Assembly: GCA_026645745.1 (NCBI GenBank) | Contig: JAPKMU010000002.1 | Coordinates: 1-47,525 of the forward strand | Reading direction: 5' to 3' | Source of the DNA: Anaerolineae bacterium | GTDB taxonomy: Bacteria; Chloroflexota; Anaerolineae; Aggregatilineales; Phototrophicaceae | Length of the DNA stretch: 47,525 nt | In this document: positions 42,327 through 47,525 of the stretch, piece by piece | How positions within the stretch are numbered: position 1 is the stretch's first letter | Layout of the letters: every line of letters starts with the position of its first letter | The notes under the pieces: model-generated | Told to the model about the DNA's origin: nothing | Database searches by the model: none | The model's input: the letters and a program-made list of their open reading frames with translations, nothing else | Program-made: the position numbers and the translations under genes

Positions 42327-42945
42327 GAATGATGAACTTGCACGCGGACTGCGTGATCGATTTACTGCTGCTGGCGTAACGACAATCAACGTTGTCAGCA
42401 GCCCCGGCAGCGGCAAAACCTTGCTGCTGACCAAGACGATTGAGCGTTTGGTTGCACGCGGGTATCGGGTGGCAACATTGGTTGGCGACTTGGCAACGGA
42501 CAATGACGCACGCCGTCTTGCCGAAGCAGGTGCGCCTGTGCGCCAAATTGTGACAGGGGGGAATTGTCACCTTGAAGCGCATATGATTGAGGAATACCTC
42601 GGTGATTGGGATTTGAAGGATTATGATTTCCTGTTCATCGAAAATGTCGGCAACCTCGTCTGCCCATCAAGTTATGATCTGGGCGAAGATTTCCGGATTG
42701 TTATTCTCTCTGTGACTGAAGGGGAAGACAAACCGCTCAAGTATCCGCCGATGTTCAATTCGGCTGATCTGGCGGTGATCACAAAGATCGACATTGCTGA
42801 AGCGGTCGAGTTTAATCGTGATGCGGCGCATGCCAGCATTCAATCGGTGCGTCCCGGAATGACAATCCTTGAAGTGTCGGCAAAGACGGGCGAAGGCGTG
42901 GATGTTTGGGTTGATACGCTGATTAAGCGCCATGAAGGAACATAG
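42283..42945 (+). CDS. hypB: Hydrogenase/urease nickel incorporation GTPase HypB
   Basis: A 220-residue SIMIBI GTPase. The P-loop is VSSPGSGKTLLL; switch and metal region VGDLATDNDARRL; the family block GGNCHLEAHMIEEYL; FIENVGNLVCPSSYDLGE; and the base-recognition TKID in VITKIDIAEAV. It lacks the His-rich or CxxCGC nickel-storage N terminus found in some HypB proteins. It powers nickel transfer by GTP hydrolysis. The ATG lies 44 bases inside hypA; the N-terminal RILQIQQSVLSKNDELA resembles family N termini, so the long overlap appears genuine. A terminator follows. Confidence 0.95.
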   Translation: MQPRILQIQQSVLSKNDELARGLRDRFTAAGVTTINVVSSPGSGKTLLLTKTIERLVARGYRVATLVGDLATDNDARRLAEAGAPVRQIVTGGNCHLEAHMIEEYLGDWDLKDYDFLFIENVGNLVCPSSYDLGEDFRIVILSVTEGEDKPLKYPPMFNSADLAVITKIDIAEAVEFNRDAAHASIQSVRPGMTILEVSAKTGEGVDVWVDTLIKRHEGT

Positions 42946-42964
42946 ACAGTCTGGTTGAACCATC

Positions 42965-42996
42965 AAAGGATGCTCACAATGGGCATCCTTTTTAAT
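42965..42996 (+). terminator. Terminator after hypAB
   Basis: AAAGGATGC (42965-42973) pairs with GCATCCTTT (42983-42991), a 9-bp stem with a 9-base loop and a short T run after it. Confidence 0.85.
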
Positions 42997-43037
42997 TGAT
43001 TTTTCGCTCGAACCGCTCAAACCGATGCAGTTCTTCC

Positions 43038-43066
43038 TTGCCATTCGCGTCAGCAATCGTTATGAT
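43038..43066 (+). promoter_or_regulatory. Sigma-70 promoter of glmS
   Basis: TTGCCA (43038-43043), a 17-base spacer and TATGAT (43061-43066). It is the best promoter match in the window. Transcription would begin near 43073, about 25 bases before the ribozyme cleavage site, and the leader to the glmS ATG would be about 275 bases. Confidence 0.7.
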
Positions 43067-43090
43067 GTGCGAGCACAATGCGAATAGGGG

Positions 43091-43310
43091 ATCAGCGAGC
43101 GCACGGACTCGGCATACGCCGAGTTGACGAGGTGGCGGTTGTCCTTCCCAAGAAGGACTTAAGCGCGGAAAAACGCGCGAAAATCGACAGATCAGCGGAT
43201 GCCGCCGGGGTGAATCCACCATCCCATCTGAATATTCCCCTCCGAATGGATGCCAACTGTGAAAACCACCGGGTAACTGGTGCGACAAGCGGACGGCAGC
43301 GTGGAACGTC
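43091..43310 (+). ncRNA. glmS ribozyme-riboswitch (glucosamine-6-phosphate responsive)
   Basis: The leader has the ordered core of the glmS ribozyme. A|GCGC at 43098/43099 fits the cleavage site and the 5' P1 strand. A P2 hairpin pairs ACTCGGC (43107-43113) with GCCGAGT (43118-43124), running directly into GTTGACGAGG (43123-43132), a near-invariant core element. GGCGG (43134-43138) can pair with CCGCC (43202-43206) in GCGGATGCCGCC (43195-43206), matching the conserved GGCGGAUGCC block. A P4-type hairpin, CACCGG/CTGGTG (43267-43282), is capped by a GTAA tetraloop after GTGAAAACC. Two added hairpins (43141-43158 and 43163-43179) enlarge the insert. Known ribozymes cleave on binding glucosamine-6-phosphate and lower glmS mRNA. 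The 3' boundary is approximate. Confidence 0.85.
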
Positions 43311-43348
43311 TTTCAAAAACCTGATAACAGATCTAGGGAGACTCTGCC

Positions 43349-45196
<1,848 letters not shown>

Positions 45197-45211
45197 TCGG
45201 AAGCGACTGCG

Positions 45212-45246
45212 AAAGGGGACAGGCTGTAAGGCTTGTCCCCTTTTTT
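45212..45246 (+). terminator. Terminator after glmS
   Basis: AAAGGGGACAGGC (45212-45224) pairs with GCTTGTCCCCTTT (45231-45243), a 13-bp stem with one G-U pair and a 6-base loop, then TTT. It lies at a convergent junction and may also act on the minus strand. Confidence 0.88.
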
Positions 45247-45248
45247 GA

Positions 45249-46883
45249 TCAACCGACTGGAACCACGATGTCGCAGATCACGGTATAGGTTAGGCGGTCG
45301 CCTGTGATGCGGAATGTGCCGCTTTCAGCCGTCCATGTCGTCGAGAATGTGCGAATATAGCGTCCACTGCCAATCGCAACCGGCGCTGAAACTGTCGGGC
45401 GGATGCGCCGGTTTTCAATGAAGATGCGACCGGGATCAATCCGTGTCGCGTTATTCGCGTCATTGATGTTGTCATAAGCGGGGGGCACAAACTCAATCGT
45501 CACGCTTTGCCCGGCGCGGATCGGTCCGTTTGTGCTTTCGCATGTCTCCAAAATCAGCCCGTTAAAGCTCGGGGCATCGGCGCGCCCGGTGACAGGGAGC
45601 GGATCACAGTTTCCGCTTTCTTCAACATATGCCACGCTGATCCAACTGCTGCTCGGCAGTTGATACCACAGATCGCCGTTGAGGTCAGGCGCGGCGATAA
45701 CCGGATAAATGATCGCACCAGCGGCAAGGCTGTTGACGATTTCGTAATTGGTTCCAGCTCCGGCGCGTAGATCGGTATTGAAGCGCACAGTGCGGCGGCA
45801 TGCGGCTTCGATGGTTGGATTGGGCGGCGGTGGTGTCGGCGTGACGAAACGAGCTTGATACGCGATCAGCGCGGCATCATAACTTTCTTCGGTGATCGGC
45901 GCGGGCAGGCGGAAGCGCGCCGGTAGGTTGTTGATCGGCAGCGCAGCGAGGCTGGCTGCATCAAAGGGTTCAAACCTGGCTGATGCGCCGACGCGAAACA
46001 GCGACCCTGCCGGAAAATATGCGCCGTCCTCAAGCACGATCTCGCCTGCAAGAACGCTGATCTCAAGCGCGGCGGAGTTGGATGCTTGTACAAATACGGT
46101 TCCAGCGATATGTATCACTATCCCGTTTATCGTGAAGGTCACTTGATCGGTCACATTCGGCGTTTGCAGCAGAATTCCGCTTTCCGGTGTACCTGTACAT
46201 GGCGCATCGTCCGCTCCCGTGCTGATCTCGATGACCTCAAACGGATGCAAATAGCGCTCGGTTTCAGGATCGCGGATCACGGTAAGTGTGTTCACATCCC
46301 CCGTCACGTTAATTACATCCTGAGTCACCCAACCGATGAGATCGGGTTCTCCGCGCTGAGGAACGATCACACGCAGCCATGAATTATCGCTGAGTCGCCC
46401 GTTTGCCGTGAGCGAATCGCGCACGCCCACTTGAGTCAAGATCGGCGCGGTCGCGTTCGGTTGTGCGCGCACGTTGAGCGTACCGGTTGCACTGATCAGG
46501 ATTTCATTCGTGGGCGGCGCAAGGTTGGTGATCTGCGCTGTTCCGAAAGCGAAGATCACAACACTTTGCTGATCAGCCGCAGGAAGCGTTCCTTGGATAT
46601 GGACGGTTGCCGCGCTGTATTCGCTGCCGCCGCCGATCTGAAGCGTGTTGATCTGCTCTGCCTCGACAATATTCCCCGGCTGCGTAAAGAGCACATCGCC
46701 CTCAAACCCGTTCGCGCTCACCGAGCCATTCCCGAAACACGCTTGATCGCGCCCGGTATTCAAACATGCCGAGCCAGCACGTGCTAGCGCGAGGATCACG
46801 TCGGCTGGGCAGGACTGCTGTGCCGTCAACGGCGCGACAGTAATCATGATGAATGAAAAGAGGATCAAAATCAGCTTTTTCAT
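45249..46883 (-). CDS. Secreted protein with bacterial SH3-like domains
   Basis: A 544-residue protein with a Sec signal peptide (KKLILILFSFIMITVAPLTAQQ). SH3b-type segments are seen near residues 130-190 (ATGTLNVRAQPNATAPILTQVG, WLRVIVPQRGEPDLIGWV) and 365-425 (DLRAGAGTNYEIVNSLAAG, LWYQLPSSSWISVAYVE). Between them is a FecR-like stretch (FVQASNSAALEISVLAGEIVL with an upstream GIVIHIAGTVF). The N-terminal part has several Cys and may be a separate module. GGAGG lies eight bases before the ATG. SH3b domains bind peptidoglycan or proteins; the overall role is unknown. Confidence 0.75.
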   Translation of the reverse strand: MKKLILILFSFIMITVAPLTAQQSCPADVILALARAGSACLNTGRDQACFGNGSVSANGFEGDVLFTQPGNIVEAEQINTLQIGGGSEYSAATVHIQGTLPAADQQSVVIFAFGTAQITNLAPPTNEILISATGTLNVRAQPNATAPILTQVGVRDSLTANGRLSDNSWLRVIVPQRGEPDLIGWVTQDVINVTGDVNTLTVIRDPETERYLHPFEVIEISTGADDAPCTGTPESGILLQTPNVTDQVTFTINGIVIHIAGTVFVQASNSAALEISVLAGEIVLEDGAYFPAGSLFRVGASARFEPFDAASLAALPINNLPARFRLPAPITEESYDAALIAYQARFVTPTPPPPNPTIEAACRRTVRFNTDLRAGAGTNYEIVNSLAAGAIIYPVIAAPDLNGDLWYQLPSSSWISVAYVEESGNCDPLPVTGRADAPSFNGLILETCESTNGPIRAGQSVTIEFVPPAYDNINDANNATRIDPGRIFIENRRIRPTVSAPVAIGSGRYIRTFSTTWTAESGTFRITGDRLTYTVICDIVVPVG

Positions 46884-47013
46884 GGGCAGTGCCCTCCGGT
46901 GGAAAGTGCGCTTTTTTCAAGCATACTGTAAACGCGCAACCCCGTAGGGGACGCGGCGGGATTCCGTTTGTATGACGTTAAACAACGGCGTGGGCGCAAT
47001 TTTTCGTTCCCTT

Positions 47014-47021
47014 CTATACTG
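47014..47021 (+). promoter_or_regulatory. Candidate -10 element (CTATACTG) for the last gene
   Basis: TATACT (47015-47020) lies 44 bases before the ATG at 47065 in the 181-base divergent region. No good -35 is seen. The rest of 46884-47064 shows nothing else I can assign. Confidence 0.33.
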
Positions 47022-47064
47022 CAAAGTAGAACTTGCGGATTAAGCCCGGACGGACAGTGATTGT

Positions 47065-47525
47065 ATGAAACGACTATTGCCCCTGTTGATCGTCCTTTTC
47101 GCGTTTTCGATAGGCATCTTTGCCCTTTCGGGAGCGGCATTCGGGCAGACCGGTACAGATGAAATTCTGCGTCCGTACCGGGAAATCGGGCGAGAGCGCC
47201 CGACAGGTATTCTCTACGATCCCAATTTTGATCGGTTCGCTTGGACAACGCCTGACGGTGAGCTTGTCTTGGTGGATGCCCGCACTTTTCAACCCATCCG
47301 TACCTTATATGAAACCTTCGATTATGCCCGTCATTATGCTTTCAGCCATGACGGGAATTGGCTCGCCGCTGCGAATGGTCGCGTGGTCGATTTGATCAGC
47401 ACCGAGACGGGCGAGGTTGTCGCGTCTATAGAGCCGAATGGTTCACGCGGGATTGAATCGCCGCTGATCTTCAGCGACGATGACACCTATCTGTTGATGA
47501 TCGTTGTCGTGCCGGAACGTCCTGA
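47065..47525 (+). CDS. Secreted beta-propeller (WD40-like) protein, 3' truncated
   Basis: The frame is open from ATG 47065 to the window end, so 153 residues are seen. A Sec signal peptide (KRLLPLLIVLFAFSIGIFAL, then SGAAFG) is followed by repeats of the WD40-like propeller type: FDRFAWTTPDGELVLVDART, HYAFSHDGNWLAAANGRVV and SPLIFSDDDTYLLMIV. Such proteins are extracytoplasmic scaffolds; no enzymatic motif is visible. The gene diverges from the SH3b protein across a 181-base gap. Confidence 0.75.
   Translation, partial: MKRLLPLLIVLFAFSIGIFALSGAAFGQTGTDEILRPYREIGRERPTGILYDPNFDRFAWTTPDGELVLVDARTFQPIRTLYETFDYARHYAFSHDGNWLAAANGRVVDLISTETGEVVASIEPNGSRGIESPLIFSDDDTYLLMIVVVPERP

Noticed and set aside
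41911-42582. 223-codon minus-strand frame across hypA-hypB
   Set aside because: Antisense to two clear Hyp genes; Cys/His-rich composition is a shadow effect.

Overview
The window is bacterial chromosomal DNA, moderately GC-rich, almost fully coding, with many ATGA stop/start overlaps. The protein repertoire points to a Chloroflexota lineage, probably Anaerolineae-like. The evidence is several GT-C membrane glycosyltransferases, TadE/TadG pseudopilin-type secreted proteins with very long alternating-threonine tails, SH3b lipoprotein-style exoproteins, a group 3b [NiFe] hydrogenase and a DHH-CBS-tRNA nucleotidyltransferase fusion. This placement is inferred from protein character, not from a marker gene. 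No rRNA, tRNA, CRISPR array, insertion sequence or prophage is visible.

Layout. 1-3414: three overlapping polytopic membrane proteins of the GT-C glycosyltransferase type, the first cut by the window edge. 3484-8415: a PspA/IM30-like coiled-coil protein, a large multi-GAF sensor kinase with a degenerate receiver at its N terminus, and two OmpR-type response regulators. 8604-16074: a TadE / TadG-VWA / TadE cluster of large surface proteins, the last with about 330 residues of T-x-T-x repeat. A perfect 18-bp stem terminator closes it. 16160-26366 (all minus strand): a DUF2085 protein, TlpA and CcdA (thiol redox), a frameshifted Tat-exported L,D-transpeptidase-like gene coupled to a sulfite-oxidase-fold protein, a cupin, a GNAT acetyltransferase, the DHH-CBS-tRNA nucleotidyltransferase, a lipoprotein, a small membrane protein and a UbiA prenyltransferase. 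26520-35782: an M1-type metallopeptidase lipoprotein, RarA, a PNPOx-fold protein, a TspO-family protein, a ComM-like Mg-chelatase ATPase, tandem SGNH hydrolases, and a DUF4260-TetR operon preceded by a clear operator.

35790-42945: a hydrogenase region. The minus-strand operon is hydB-hydG-hydD-hydA, maturation protease, single-domain response regulator, histidine kinase; hypA-hypB diverge from it. The subunit order matches archaeal/bacterial sulfhydrogenases (group 3b). hydB is split by an apparent single-base deletion. 43038-45196: glmS, preceded by a near-consensus sigma-70 promoter and a leader that I read as a glmS self-cleaving ribozyme with an enlarged P2-side insertion. 45249-47525: a secreted SH3b protein and the start of a secreted beta-propeller protein running off the window.

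The most notable items are the glmS ribozyme candidate, the three-half-site operator upstream of DUF4260-tetR, the two-component pair embedded in the hydrogenase operon, and two split genes that could each be restored by adding one G.
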